Assembly (NCBI RefSeq): GCF_019977655.1
Contig: NZ_AP024849.1
Span: 165,001 to 229,000 of the forward strand
Source of the DNA: Clostridium gelidum
GTDB lineage: Bacteria > Bacillota > Clostridia > Clostridiales > Clostridiaceae
Direction of reading: 5' to 3'
DNA length: 64,000 bases
Shown here: positions 52,055 through 61,348 of the stretch, piece by piece
Layout of the letters: each line of letters opens with the position of its first letter
How positions within the stretch are numbered: the first letter of the stretch is position 1
The notes under the pieces: generated by a model
The model's database searches: none
What the model saw: only the letters and a program-made list of their open reading frames with translations
What the model was told of the DNA's origin: nothing
Position numbers and translations under genes: made by a program

Positions 52055-53353
52055 GTGCTTCAGACTCTAAAAAATGCATTTAAAGTTCCTGAACTTAGAA
52101 AAAAGATTTTATGGACTATATTACTAGTTGCAGTTTTCAGGATGGGAAGCCATATTCCTCTTCCTGGAATTAATTCTGATTATTTAAAAAGCCTAGCTTC
52201 ATCTGGAGGTTTATTAGGATTTTATGATATGATTTCTGGAGGTGCTTTTAGTAGATCTAGTATATTAGCATTAGGCGTTATGCCATATATTAATGCATCA
52301 ATCATAGTTCAATTATTGACAGTTGCAATTCCTCAGTTAGAACAACTTTCTAAAGAGGGTCAAAATGGAAGAAAGAAGATACAAAATGCAACGCGTTATG
52401 TAGCTTTTGCAATATCTTTCGTATTAGCTTATGGGATATTTGCAACAATTTCAAGTAGTGGTGCAACACGTGATTTGCAAATAATGCAAAAAGCAATTGT
52501 AATTTTTGCATTAGTAGTTGGGTCAACATTCTGTATGTGGTTAGGTGATCAACTTACAGTTAAAGGCATCGGTAATGGAACATCTATCTTGATATTTGTT
52601 AATATAATTTCAAGGGTTCCAGTAAACATTGGATCAATGATTACACTTAAAGAAGCAGGAAATGCAAGTATTGTAGAAATTGTATTATTTGGAATATTTA
52701 TTGTGTTAATGCTTGGAATGATTTTATATTTTTCTTTATCAGAAAGAAGAATACCTGTACAATATGCGGGTAAATTTGCTTCTGGAAATAGTAATATGGT
52801 AAAATCACAATCAACACATATTCCATTAAGTATAATTGGTTCAGCTGTTCTTGCAATCATATTTTCTATGTCAGTAATGGAATTTCCAAAAACAATGGCA
52901 ACATTGTTTGGTGGAATTGGTGAAAGTCAAAAAGAGTGGGCAAAATGGATATTGACTAATAATACAAGTGTATTTAATCAAAAAAGTTGGATGTATATAG
53001 TGTTATATGCAATACTTACAGTATTTTTTAATTGGTTTTATACTCAGATTACGTTTAAGCCAGATGAAATGTCTGAAAACTTACACAAATCAGCTGGTTT
53101 TGTACCAGGAGTAAGACCAGGAGAAGAAACCACAATATACTTTGAAAGAGTTCTTAATAGACTATCATTTATTGGAGGAATATTAGCAGCATTTTTGGCT
53201 ATTACACCAACAATAATACAAAACTATACACAATTTCAAAATATATCTTTTTCAGGAACCGGGCTATTGATTGTTATAAATGTTGCATTAGATTTTACTA
53301 GAAAAGTAGAATCACAAATGGTAGTTAGGCACTATAAGGGATTTCTTAAATAG
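52055..53353 (+). CDS. secY: SecY, protein-conducting channel subunit
   Basis: A 432-aa inner-membrane protein with ten predicted spans, pore of the Sec translocon with SecE (26821) and SecA. It has RMGSHIPLPGIN near the first span, the plug region FYDMISGGAFSRSSILALG, and the ribosome/SecA-binding loops (ISERRIPVQYAG-like ERRIPVQYAGKF, and PGVRPGEET). GTG start with GAGGTGAT about 5 nt upstream inside the end of rplO, implying coupling. Confidence 0.97.
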   Translation: MLQTLKNAFKVPELRKKILWTILLVAVFRMGSHIPLPGINSDYLKSLASSGGLLGFYDMISGGAFSRSSILALGVMPYINASIIVQLLTVAIPQLEQLSKEGQNGRKKIQNATRYVAFAISFVLAYGIFATISSSGATRDLQIMQKAIVIFALVVGSTFCMWLGDQLTVKGIGNGTSILIFVNIISRVPVNIGSMITLKEAGNASIVEIVLFGIFIVLMLGMILYFSLSERRIPVQYAGKFASGNSNMVKSQSTHIPLSIIGSAVLAIIFSMSVMEFPKTMATLFGGIGESQKEWAKWILTNNTSVFNQKSWMYIVLYAILTVFFNWFYTQITFKPDEMSENLHKSAGFVPGVRPGEETTIYFERVLNRLSFIGGILAAFLAITPTIIQNYTQFQNISFSGTGLLIVINVALDFTRKVESQMVVRHYKGFLK

Positions 53354-53373
53354 AATAAATGGAGATGAAGCCA

Positions 53374-54024
53374 GTGAAGATAGTATTACTAGGTCCTCCT
53401 GGAGCTGGAAAGGGAACACAGGCTAAATCAATCAGTAATAAATATTCAATACCACATATTTCTACAGGAGACATTTTTAGAAAGAATATTTCTGGAAACA
53501 CTCTTTTAGGGATAGAAGCAAAAAGTTATATGGATAATGGACAGTTAGTTCCTGATGAAGTTACTATTAATATGGTTAAAGATAGACTGCAGAAGGATGA
53601 CTGCAATGATGGATATTTATTAGATGGTTTTCCTAGAACTGTGATTCAAGCTGACGCTCTTAACAACTTTCTTATAGAAAGAGGAGAACAATTAGATACT
53701 GCATTATTAATAAAGGTACCTAATGAATTTATCCTAGAGAGAATGACTGGTAGAAGAGTATGTCCATCATGTGGAGCAAGTTATCATGTTAAATTTAATC
53801 CTCCAAGTAATGAAGGAAAATGTGATTTGTGTGGAAGTGAAGTTATACAAAGAAAAGACGATACAGTGGAAACTGTAAAGGAAAGATTGGATGTATATCA
53901 AAGAGAAACGCAGCCGTTAATTGAATTTTATAGTGAAAAACAATTGCTTTCAGAAGTAAATGGAACAAAAGCTATTATTGAAGTTTTCAGAGGGATATGT
54001 GAAATATTGGGGAAAAGCAATTAA
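53374..54024 (+). CDS. adk: Adenylate kinase (zinc lid)
   Basis: A 216-aa enzyme interconverting AMP, ADP and ATP. P-loop GPPGAGKGT at 7-15, the AMP-site DGFPRT and the lid with CPSC and CDLC cysteines that bind zinc, typical of Gram-positives. GTG 53374 gives the canonical MKIVLLGPP start, with GGAGATG about 9 nt upstream; in-frame ATG codons at 53359 and 53365 are less likely. Overlaps map by one base. Confidence 0.96.
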   Translation: MKIVLLGPPGAGKGTQAKSISNKYSIPHISTGDIFRKNISGNTLLGIEAKSYMDNGQLVPDEVTINMVKDRLQKDDCNDGYLLDGFPRTVIQADALNNFLIERGEQLDTALLIKVPNEFILERMTGRRVCPSCGASYHVKFNPPSNEGKCDLCGSEVIQRKDDTVETVKERLDVYQRETQPLIEFYSEKQLLSEVNGTKAIIEVFRGICEILGKSN

Positions 54025-54773
54025 TGATTATTATAAAGAATCATAATGAAATAACCCTAATGAAAAAAGCAGGCAGAATAGTAGGAGAAACATTGCTATT
54101 GCTTGAAAAAGAGGTAAAACCTGGTGTGACAACTGCAGAGTTGGATAGAATGGCAGAAGAATTTATAACTAAGCATGGAGCAAAACCTTCATTTAAAGGC
54201 TTATATGGTTTTCCTTCGTCACTATGTATTTCAGTTAATGAGCAAGTAATACATGGATTTCCAGGAGCATATGTTCTTAGAGAAGGCGATATAGTTAGCA
54301 TTGACTGTGGAGCACTTTTTGATGGATTTCATGGAGATGCTGCAAGAACCTTTCGCGTTGGAAGTATTTCAGTAGATGCTCAAAAATTAATTGATATAAC
54401 AAAAGAAAGTTTTTTTCAAGGTATAAAGTTTGCCAAAGAAGGAAATAAATTAACTGATATATCATATGGAATACAAAGCTACGTAGAAGCAGCAGGTTTC
54501 TCAGTTGTAAGAGATTTTGTAGGTCATGGGATTGGAAGAAAAGTTCATGAAGATCCTAATGTACCTAATTTCGGTAAATCGGGTAGAGGTCCAAAACTAC
54601 TTGAGGGCATGGTATTAGCAATAGAACCTATGGTTAATATAGGTGCTCATAAAGTGAAAACTTTAAAAGATGGATGGACAGTTGTAACAGCAGATTCTTC
54701 TTTGTCAGCACATTATGAGAATACAGTTGCAATTTTATCAGATGGACCTGAAATATTAACACTGATTAAGTAG
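54024..54773 (+). CDS. map: Methionine aminopeptidase, type I
   Basis: A 249-aa metalloenzyme removing the N-terminal Met. The metal ligands lie in IDCGALFDGFHGDAART (two Asp), GHGIGRKVHEDP (His), AIEPMV (Glu) and the final SAHYENTVAI (Glu). The substrate His is in CISVNEQVIHGFPG. ATG overlaps the adk stop (TAATGA), so the two are coupled. Confidence 0.97.
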   Translation: MIIIKNHNEITLMKKAGRIVGETLLLLEKEVKPGVTTAELDRMAEEFITKHGAKPSFKGLYGFPSSLCISVNEQVIHGFPGAYVLREGDIVSIDCGALFDGFHGDAARTFRVGSISVDAQKLIDITKESFFQGIKFAKEGNKLTDISYGIQSYVEAAGFSVVRDFVGHGIGRKVHEDPNVPNFGKSGRGPKLLEGMVLAIEPMVNIGAHKVKTLKDGWTVVTADSSLSAHYENTVAILSDGPEILTLIK

Positions 54774-54861
54774 AAAAAAAGAGTGTTGCTTAGTTATAAA
54801 TTTGCATAATACCATTGTGGTAGTGTTGATTTATGCTAAGGTAATCATAGAGGTGAAAAAT

Positions 54862-55143
54862 TTGCAAAACAATGACTTGATTGGAAAAGTAGTACTTTCA
54901 AAAGCAGGAAGAGATATAAATCACTTATATGTTGTTGTTAGGCAGATAGAGAAGGATTATGTATTACTAGCTAATGGGAATACAAAGTTAATAAAGATGC
55001 CTAAGAAGAAAAAGGTTAAACACTTAAGTATTTTAGAAGATATAGATGATGAATTATTGTCATCAATACAATCATGCGATAAGAGTACGGATTTAAAAAT
55101 TAAGAGATTCCTAAAGTTAAGAGGCATTGTTAAGGAGGGTTGA
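54862..55143 (+). CDS. KOW-domain RNA-binding protein (L14e-like)
   Basis: A 93-aa basic protein. An N-terminal KOW-like motif (LIGKVVLSKAGRDINHLYVV) is followed by VLLANGNTKLIKMPKKKKVK, resembling archaeal/eukaryotic L14e proteins. Proteins of this kind occur between map and infA in many Firmicutes; their function is not established, but a ribosome or translation role is likely. TTG start 54862 with GAGGTG 6-7 nt upstream; the 20-codon upstream extension lacks an SD. Confidence 0.82.
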   Translation: MQNNDLIGKVVLSKAGRDINHLYVVVRQIEKDYVLLANGNTKLIKMPKKKKVKHLSILEDIDDELLSSIQSCDKSTDLKIKRFLKLRGIVKEG

Positions 55144-55150
55144 TTACCTT

Positions 55151-55369
55151 ATGTCAAAAGATGACGTTATAGAAATGGAAGGCAGAGTATTAGAGTCTTT
55201 ACCAAATGCTATGTTTCAAGTTGAACTTGAGAGTGGACATAAGATTCTAGCACATATATCAGGTAAATTAAGAATGAACTTCATAAGAATTTTACCAGGA
55301 GACAAAGTTACAGTAGAACTTTCTCCTTATGATTTAACAAGAGGTAGAATTACATGGAGAGCTAAATAA
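55151..55369 (+). CDS. infA: Translation initiation factor IF-1
   Basis: A 72-aa OB-fold factor binding the ribosomal A site. It has MSKDDVIEMEGRVLESLPNA, HISGKLRMNFIRILPGDKV and ELSPYDLTRGRITWRAK. ATG 55151 follows AAGGAGGG; an upstream in-frame TTG overlapping the KOW gene end is rejected. Confidence 0.97.
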   Translation: MSKDDVIEMEGRVLESLPNAMFQVELESGHKILAHISGKLRMNFIRILPGDKVTVELSPYDLTRGRITWRAK

Positions 55370-55413
55370 GGTAGATATAACTAAAGTTTATATTTACCAC
55401 AAAAGTAATATGA

Positions 55414-55539
<126 letters not shown>

Positions 55540-55557
55540 TCATCAGAACAAGGTTAC

Positions 55558-55592
55558 AATATTATTTACATTAAAATAAATGTAAATAATAT
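55558..55592 (+). repeat. 15-bp AT-rich hairpin before the rpsM promoter
   Basis: AATATTATTTACATT and AATGTAAATAATATT are perfect complements with a 5-6-nt loop. The right arm runs directly into the TTGACA box. It may insulate the alpha-operon promoter from upstream transcription or serve as an RNase III site. Confidence 0.8.
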
Positions 55593-55620
55593 TGACATTT
55601 TAGCAAAAGTCAAATATGAT
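55592..55620 (+). promoter_or_regulatory. Sigma-A promoter of rpsM-rpsK-rpsD-rpoA-rplQ
   Basis: TTGACA, 17 bases, TATGAT; start near 55627. Confidence 0.83.
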
Positions 55621-55644
55621 TATATAGTCGTTTAATTAATCAAC

Positions 55645-55699
55645 AATAAATTTTGGGGCGGCTGACAATAGAGATTATCTATTGACCCAGAATTTTATT
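55645..55699 (+). ncRNA. Structured leader of the rpsM operon
   Basis: AATAAATTTTGGG pairs with CCCAGAATTTTATT, enclosing an inner AATAG/CTATT stem and an unpaired GCGGCTGAC. No T run. It is probably a translational control element; the ligand (perhaps S4 or S13) is not determined. Confidence 0.6.
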
Positions 55700-55752
55700 A
55701 TAAATATAAAATCAATTTTATACATTTCAATTATCAGGAGGTGTAAATTTTA

Positions 55753-56121
55753 ATGGCAAGAATATCAGGTATTGACCTACCAAGAGAAAAAAGAGTTGAA
55801 ATAGGTTTAACTTATATATATGGAATAGGATTAACAACTTCACAAAAAATCTTATCTGTAACTGGAATTAGTGCAGAGACAAGAATTAAAGATTTATCAG
55901 AAGAAGAAGTTAATGAAATCAGAACTTATATCAACAAGAACTTAATGGTTGAAGGTGACTTAAGAAGAGACGTCGCTATGAATATCAAGAGATTAGTAGA
56001 TATAGGAACATACAGAGGAATTAGACACAGAAGAGGCCTTCCAGTAAGAGGACAAAAGACTAAGACTAATGCTAGAACTAGAAAAGGTCCTAAGAAGACA
56101 ATGGCAAATAAGAAGAAATAG
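55753..56121 (+). CDS. rpsM: Ribosomal protein S13
   Basis: A 122-aa protein of the small-subunit head contacting tRNA and 50S. It has MARISGIDLPREKRVEIGLT, the YIYGIG helix-turn and the basic RGIRHRRGLPVRGQKTKTNA tail. CAGGAGGTG is upstream of the ATG. Confidence 0.98.
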   Translation: MARISGIDLPREKRVEIGLTYIYGIGLTTSQKILSVTGISAETRIKDLSEEEVNEIRTYINKNLMVEGDLRRDVAMNIKRLVDIGTYRGIRHRRGLPVRGQKTKTNARTRKGPKKTMANKKK

Positions 56122-56136
56122 TAAGGAGGGAAGATA

Positions 56137-56532
56137 ATGGCAGCTCAAAAAGTTAAAAAGACTAGAAGAAGAAAAGAAAGAAAAAATGTTGAGCATGGTG
56201 CTGCGCACATTAAGTCAACTTTTAATAATTCAATAGTTACTTTAACAGACGCAGTAGGAAATGCTTTATCATGGTCAAGTGCAGGAGCACTAGGCTTTAG
56301 AGGATCAAGAAAGAGCACACCATTTGCAGCTCAAATGGCAGCAGAAGCTGCAGCTAAAGTAGCAATGGAACATGGCTTAAAAAGTATAGAGGTTTATGTT
56401 AAAGGACCTGGTTCAGGAAGAGAAGCAGCTATAAGATCCTTACAAGCAGCAGGACTAGAAGTTACTTTAATTAAAGATGTTACTCCAATACCACATAATG
56501 GTTGTAGACCACCAAAGAGAAGAAGAGTCTAA
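56137..56532 (+). CDS. rpsK: Ribosomal protein S11
   Basis: A 131-aa platform protein. It has HGAAHIKSTFNNSIVTLTDA, KSTPFAAQMAAEAAAKVAME and the PIPHNGCRPPKRRRV end. AAGGAGGG is 7-8 nt before the ATG. Confidence 0.98.
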   Translation: MAAQKVKKTRRRKERKNVEHGAAHIKSTFNNSIVTLTDAVGNALSWSSAGALGFRGSRKSTPFAAQMAAEAAAKVAMEHGLKSIEVYVKGPGSGREAAIRSLQAAGLEVTLIKDVTPIPHNGCRPPKRRRV

Positions 56533-56560
56533 TGATAACTGTAATAGGAGGTGTAATTTA

Positions 56561-57181
56561 ATGGCTAGATATACTGGCGCTACATGTAGATTATGTAGAA
56601 GAGAAGGTATGAAACTTTTCCTTAAGGGCGATAGATGTTTTACAGATAAGTGTGCTTTTGTTAGAAGAAGCTATGCACCAGGACAACATGGAGCAAGCAA
56701 AAAGAAAGTATCAAACTATGGTATCCAATTAAGAGAAAAGCAAAAAGCAAAAAGAATTTATGGCATATTAGAAAGCCAATTCAGCGCATATTATGAAAAA
56801 GCTGACCATATTCAAGGAATAACAGGTGAAAACTTACTTAGATTATTAGAAATGAGACTTGATAACGTAGTTTATAGATTAGGCTATGGTGCATCAAGAA
56901 ATGAAGCTAGACAATTAGTAACTCATGGACATTTCTTAGTAAATGGCAAAAAGGTTGACATTTGTTCATATAAGGTTTCAGTTAATGATGTTATTACTGT
57001 ATGTGAAAAGAGCAGATCAAGTGAAAAGTTTAAAACTTTCATTGAAAATCCAAAAACTTTACCAAAGTGGTTAGAAGCTAATGTTGATAACTATGAAGGA
57101 AAAGTAGTTGCAGAGCCATCAAGAGAAGATATAGATGTGCCTGTTAACGAAACACTTATTGTTGAGTTATACAGTAAATAA
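56561..57181 (+). CDS. rpsD: Ribosomal protein S4 (zinc form)
   Basis: A 206-aa primary 16S-binding protein, also an antitermination factor in E. coli. An N-terminal zinc site is formed by CRLC and C/C in GDRCFTDKCAF. The S4 RNA-binding domain (LEMRLDNVVYRLGYGASRNE, RQLVTHGHFLVNGKKVDICS) follows. ATG 56561 has AGGAGGTG upstream; the 28-codon extension into rpsK is rejected. S4 sits in the alpha operon here, unlike in Bacillus. Confidence 0.97.
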   Translation: MARYTGATCRLCRREGMKLFLKGDRCFTDKCAFVRRSYAPGQHGASKKKVSNYGIQLREKQKAKRIYGILESQFSAYYEKADHIQGITGENLLRLLEMRLDNVVYRLGYGASRNEARQLVTHGHFLVNGKKVDICSYKVSVNDVITVCEKSRSSEKFKTFIENPKTLPKWLEANVDNYEGKVVAEPSREDIDVPVNETLIVELYSK

Positions 57182-57283
57182 TATATTTATATTTGTTAGA
57201 GAAATTTATCACAATATATGCAAATATAGAATCAGTTGCCCTCATAATAAGGTTGCCATTTATAAAATAAGGAGGGTTTGTCA

Positions 57284-58231
57284 ATGTTAGAAATCGAAAA
57301 GCCAATAATAGAATGCATAGAAGCTAATGAAGATGGTACGTATGGTAAGTATGTTGTTGAACCACTTGAAAGAGGATATGGTATTACATTAGGCAATGCT
57401 TTAAGAAGAATATTATTATCATCTCTTCCAGGAACTGCAACAACCTCTGTCAAAATTGATGGAGTGCTTCATGAGTTTTCTACTGTTCAAGGAGTTAAAG
57501 AAGATGTTACTGAATTAATTCTTAACGTAAAATCATTAGCTCTAAGAATGAATGGTGAAGGTCCAAAGGTTATTTATATTGATGCTAAAGGACCAGGTGA
57601 AATTACTGGAGCTGATATAAAGACTGATGGAGATGTTGAAGTTGTTAATAAGGATTTACATATTGCAACTTTAGACAACGATGGAAGACTTTATATGGAA
57701 TTAACAGTTAATAAGGGAAGAGGATATGTTACTCAAAATAAAAATAAGAGTGATGAATTACCAATTTCATCAATAGCAGTTGATTCTATTTATACACCAG
57801 TAAAAAGAGTTAATTTTACTGTGGATAACACAAGAGTTGGTCAAATTACTGATTATGATAAATTAACTTTAGAAATTTGGACTAATGGTACTGTGAAAAT
57901 AGATGAAGCTATTAGTTTATCAGCAAAGATACTTATTGAACATTTTAAGTTATTTATGTCATTGACAGATAATACTAATGATGTTGAAATAATGATAGAA
58001 AAAGAAGATGACAAGAAAGAAAAAGTCCTAGAAATGACTGTAGAAGAACTTGATTTATCAGTTAGATCATATAACTGTTTAAAAAGAGCCGGAATTAATA
58101 CAGTTCAAGAACTTGCCACAAAATCTATGGATGATATGATGAAGGTAAGAAATCTAGGAAAGAAATCTTTAGAAGAAGTTGAAAGAAAGCTTAAAGAGTT
58201 GGGCTTATGTCTAACTCTATACGAGGAGTAA
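57284..58231 (+). CDS. rpoA: RNA polymerase alpha subunit
   Basis: A 315-aa assembly platform of RNA polymerase. The N-terminal domain has VEPLERGYGITLGNALRRIL and LSSLPGTA. An acidic linker (about 230-245) leads to the C-terminal DNA-binding domain with LDLSVRSYNCLKRAGINTVQ and RNLGKKSLEEVERKL. ATG 57284 follows GGAGGG; a TTG two codons earlier is too close to the SD. Confidence 0.98.
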   Translation: MLEIEKPIIECIEANEDGTYGKYVVEPLERGYGITLGNALRRILLSSLPGTATTSVKIDGVLHEFSTVQGVKEDVTELILNVKSLALRMNGEGPKVIYIDAKGPGEITGADIKTDGDVEVVNKDLHIATLDNDGRLYMELTVNKGRGYVTQNKNKSDELPISSIAVDSIYTPVKRVNFTVDNTRVGQITDYDKLTLEIWTNGTVKIDEAISLSAKILIEHFKLFMSLTDNTNDVEIMIEKEDDKKEKVLEMTVEELDLSVRSYNCLKRAGINTVQELATKSMDDMMKVRNLGKKSLEEVERKLKELGLCLTLYEE

Positions 58232-58243
58232 GGAGGTAAATCA

Positions 58244-58585
58244 ATGGCAGGTTATCGTAAACTAGGTCTTCCTACAGATCAAAGAAGAGCTATGCTAAGA
58301 AATCTTGTTACTAGTCTATTAAAACATGGTAAGATCGAAACGACTGATACAAGAGCTAAAGAAACTAGATCAATAGCAGAAAAGATGATTACTCTTGGAA
58401 AAAGAGGAGATCTTCATGCTAGAAGACAAGTATTATCTTATGTTCAAGAAGAATTAGTTGTTAAGAATTTATTTGATAATGTAGCTCCAAAGTACGCTGA
58501 AAGAAATGGCGGATACACAAGAATAATTAAAAAAGGTCCTCGAAGAGGGGACGGAGCTGAGATAGTAATACTTGAATTAGTATAA
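58244..58585 (+). CDS. rplQ: Ribosomal protein L17
   Basis: A 113-aa protein near the tunnel exit. It has RKLGLPTDQRRAMLRNLVTS, KIETTDTRAKETRSIAEKMI and NGGYTRIIKKGPRRGDGAEI. TAAGGAGGT overlaps the end of rpoA's intergenic gap. Last gene of the cluster; terminator follows. Confidence 0.97.
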   Translation: MAGYRKLGLPTDQRRAMLRNLVTSLLKHGKIETTDTRAKETRSIAEKMITLGKRGDLHARRQVLSYVQEELVVKNLFDNVAPKYAERNGGYTRIIKKGPRRGDGAEIVILELV

Positions 58586-58589
58586 TACT

Positions 58590-58624
58590 AATGGGGATTA
58601 AGTTTAGACTTAATCCCCATTTTA
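58590..58624 (+). terminator. Terminator of the alpha operon
   Basis: AATGGGGATTAAGT pairs with ACTTAATCCCCATT, followed by a short T run, 4 nt after the rplQ stop. Confidence 0.9.
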
Positions 58625-58701
58625 ACATAGAAAATTAAAAGATGAATTTAATATATTATAGAGCAGTTTTTTGAAACTATGATAAAAATGCATACTGTTT
58701 A

Positions 58702-58729
58702 TTGAGTAAATGAGATTTTCAGATATAAT
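58702..58729 (+). promoter_or_regulatory. Sigma-A promoter of the ecf operon
   Basis: TTGAGT, 16 bases, TATAAT; a second TATAAT at 58732. Start near 58736-58744. Confidence 0.7.
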
Positions 58730-58811
58730 GATATAATGTATACACAATTATATTATTAGCAAAAAAACATTTGTATAATATATTAACAATAAAATATTAT
58801 GGGGGTATACT

Positions 58812-59663
58812 ATGAATGATGAAATGATAAAGTGCACAAATGTATATTTTAAATATATAAGAAACTCAGAAGGAATTATCCAAGAAAAATATGCAGTTAA
58901 AGATGTTAATTTAGATGTAAAAAAGGGAGAATTTTTAGTTATACTAGGTCATAATGGCTCAGGTAAATCAACAATAGCTAAACATATGAATGCATTAGTA
59001 TTACCAACAAAGGGTACAGTGATAGTAGATGGACTTAATACTAGCGATTCAGAGAATGTATGGAATATTAGATCTAAAGCTGGGATGGTATTTCAAAATC
59101 CCGATAATCAATTAGTTGCTACTATAGTTGAAGAAGATGTGGCGTTTGGGCCTGAAAACTTAGGGGTCGAGCCATCAGAAATACGTCGAAGAGTTGATGA
59201 GAGTTTAGATAAAGTAGGAATGAGTAAGTATAAGAGGCACGCACCGCATCTTTTGTCAGGTGGACAAAAACAGAGAATTGCCATAGCAGGAATGCTTGCA
59301 ATACAACCGCAATGTATAATTTTTGATGAACCAACAGCAATGCTTGATCCATCTGGAAGAAGAGATGTTTTAAATACGATAAAAGACCTTAACAAAAATT
59401 TCGGTATGACTATTGTATTAATAACACATTATATGGATGAGGCAGCTCAAGCGGATAGAATTATAGTAATGGATGAGGGAAGCATTATAATGGAAGGTAC
59501 ACCCCGGCAGATATTTCCACAAGTAGAGCGTATGAAAAAGATAGGATTAGATGTTCCCCAGGTTACTGAATTAGCTTATGAATTAAAAAAGGCAGGAATA
59601 GATATAAATGAAAAAATATTAAATGTAGATGAGATGGTGAATGAGTTATGTCAATTAAAATAG
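58812..59663 (+). CDS. ecfA1: ECF transporter ATPase EcfA1
   Basis: A 283-aa ABC ATPase of the energy-coupling factor module that powers vitamin and cofactor uptake. Walker A GHNGSGKST at 46-54, Q-loop FQNPDNQLVATIVEEDVAFG, signature LSGGQKQR, Walker B CIIFDEPTAMLDP and the H-loop ITHYMDEA are intact. GGGGGT is upstream of the ATG. Overlaps ecfA2 by 16 nt. No S component is nearby, so this is a shared (group II) module. Confidence 0.95.
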   Translation: MNDEMIKCTNVYFKYIRNSEGIIQEKYAVKDVNLDVKKGEFLVILGHNGSGKSTIAKHMNALVLPTKGTVIVDGLNTSDSENVWNIRSKAGMVFQNPDNQLVATIVEEDVAFGPENLGVEPSEIRRRVDESLDKVGMSKYKRHAPHLLSGGQKQRIAIAGMLAIQPQCIIFDEPTAMLDPSGRRDVLNTIKDLNKNFGMTIVLITHYMDEAAQADRIIVMDEGSIIMEGTPRQIFPQVERMKKIGLDVPQVTELAYELKKAGIDINEKILNVDEMVNELCQLK

Positions 59664-60517
59664 AAAATTTAACGCATATATATATGCCTAGAAGTCCATT
59701 TGAAAAAGTTGCATTAGATGATGTGTCTTTAGATATAAGAGATGGAGAATTTATTGCTTTAATTGGACACACTGGTTCAGGAAAATCAACTTTAATTCAA
59801 CACTTTAATGGATTATTAGAGGCTACTAGTGGAAAAGTAATTGTTGATGGAGTAGATATTACTGATAAAAAGGCTAAATTAACTAACATACGTAAGAAGG
59901 TTGGTTTAGTATTTCAGTATCCGGAGTATCAAATTTTTGAAGAGACTATAGCTAAAGATATTGAATTTGGACCTAGGAATTTAGGTCTATCTGAAGAAGA
60001 AATTCATAATAGGGTAATTGAAGCTATGGAGATGGTTGGATTAGATTATGAAACTGATAAGGACAAATCACCATTTGATTTAAGTGGAGGACAGAAGAGA
60101 AGAGTTGCAATAGCAGGTGTTATAGCTATGAAACCCACAACATTAATATTGGATGAGCCTACAGCAGGATTAGATCCTAAAGGTAGAGATGACATATTAT
60201 ATCAAATAAGTAAGTTACATAAGGACTATAATATGACTATAGTTATAGTTAGTCACAGCATGGAGGATGTTGCAAAAATTGCAGAAAGAATTGTTGTAAT
60301 GAATGATGGGAAAATCGCATTGCAAGGAACTCCAGCAGAAGTTTTTAAAGAAGTAGATATGTTAGAGAAAATAGGTCTTGGTGTACCACAAGTAACATAT
60401 TTAGTTAGAGAGTTAAGGAAAAAAGGTTTTGATATTTCGGACAGTATATTTACAATAGAAGAGGCGAAGAATGAAATTTTATCTATTCTAAAAATAAATA
60501 AGGAAAAGGGGGAATAG
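59648..60517 (+). CDS. ecfA2: ECF transporter ATPase EcfA2
   Basis: A 289-aa second ABC ATPase, forming a heterodimer with EcfA1. Walker A GHTGSGKST, Q-loop FQYPEYQIFEETIAKDIEFG, signature LSGGQKRR, Walker B TLILDEPTAGLDP, H-loop VSHSMEDVAK. The start lies within the end of ecfA1 (overlap), suggesting coupled translation. Confidence 0.95.
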   Translation: MSIKIENLTHIYMPRSPFEKVALDDVSLDIRDGEFIALIGHTGSGKSTLIQHFNGLLEATSGKVIVDGVDITDKKAKLTNIRKKVGLVFQYPEYQIFEETIAKDIEFGPRNLGLSEEEIHNRVIEAMEMVGLDYETDKDKSPFDLSGGQKRRVAIAGVIAMKPTTLILDEPTAGLDPKGRDDILYQISKLHKDYNMTIVIVSHSMEDVAKIAERIVVMNDGKIALQGTPAEVFKEVDMLEKIGLGVPQVTYLVRELRKKGFDISDSIFTIEEAKNEILSILKINKEKGE

Positions 60518-60525
60518 ACAAAACT

Positions 60526-61332
60526 ATGTTGAAGAATATTACAATAGGACAGTATTTACCAGGAGATTCTTTTATTCATAAATTGGATCCTAGAACCAAA
60601 ATTTTAATATCTATACTTTTTATTGCATGTTTATTTATTATAAATAAATTTGTAGGATATACAATTATTGTTGCATTTTTGTTTGCAGTAATATTTATAT
60701 CAAAAGTTCCATTTAGATTTATTTTTAATGGACTAAAGCCAATTTTTTTATTAGTAGTATTAACAGCTGTTTTAAATATATTTATGGTTGCAGGCGCCGA
60801 GGGTACTGAAGTTTTTAAAATAGGATTTTTAAAAGTGTATCCAGAAGGATTAAGTATTGCAGCTTTTATGGCTATTAGATTAGTTTTATTGATAGTAGGA
60901 ACATCCTTGTTAACATTAACGACATCTCCTATTGAATTAACAGATGGAATTGAGCGGTTACTTAAGCCAATTGGAAAGGAAATAGCTCATGAGTTAGCTA
61001 TGATGATGACAATAGCGTTAAGATTTATTCCTACATTAATAGATGAAACTGATAAGATAATGAAAGCTCAAAAGGCTAGGGGTGCTGATTTTGAATCGGG
61101 TGGAATTATAAAGAAAGCCAAGAGCCTAGTACCACTATTAGTACCGTTATTCATCAGTTCATTTAGAAGAGCTGATGAACTAGCTATGGCAATGGAAGCA
61201 AGAGGCTATAGAGGTGGTTCTGGACGAACTAGAATGAAAGTATTAATGTTTTCATCTAAAGATATAATTGCTTTTGCTATATTTGGTCTATTATTTTTAT
61301 GGTGTCTAGCAGTTAGATTTGTATTAAGTTAA
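60526..61332 (+). CDS. ecfT: ECF transporter transmembrane coupling protein EcfT
   Basis: A 268-aa membrane scaffold linking the ATPases to exchangeable S components. It starts ITIGQYLPGDSFIHKLDPRTK and has about six hydrophobic segments. The two coupling-helix motifs with Ala-Arg-Gly are KAQKARGADFE and MAMEARGYRGG. GGGGGAA lies before the ATG. Follows ecfA2 by 8 nt. Confidence 0.95.
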   Translation: MLKNITIGQYLPGDSFIHKLDPRTKILISILFIACLFIINKFVGYTIIVAFLFAVIFISKVPFRFIFNGLKPIFLLVVLTAVLNIFMVAGAEGTEVFKIGFLKVYPEGLSIAAFMAIRLVLLIVGTSLLTLTTSPIELTDGIERLLKPIGKEIAHELAMMMTIALRFIPTLIDETDKIMKAQKARGADFESGGIIKKAKSLVPLLVPLFISSFRRADELAMAMEARGYRGGSGRTRMKVLMFSSKDIIAFAIFGLLFLWCLAVRFVLS

Positions 61333-61348
61333 GAGTAAGAGGATATAA

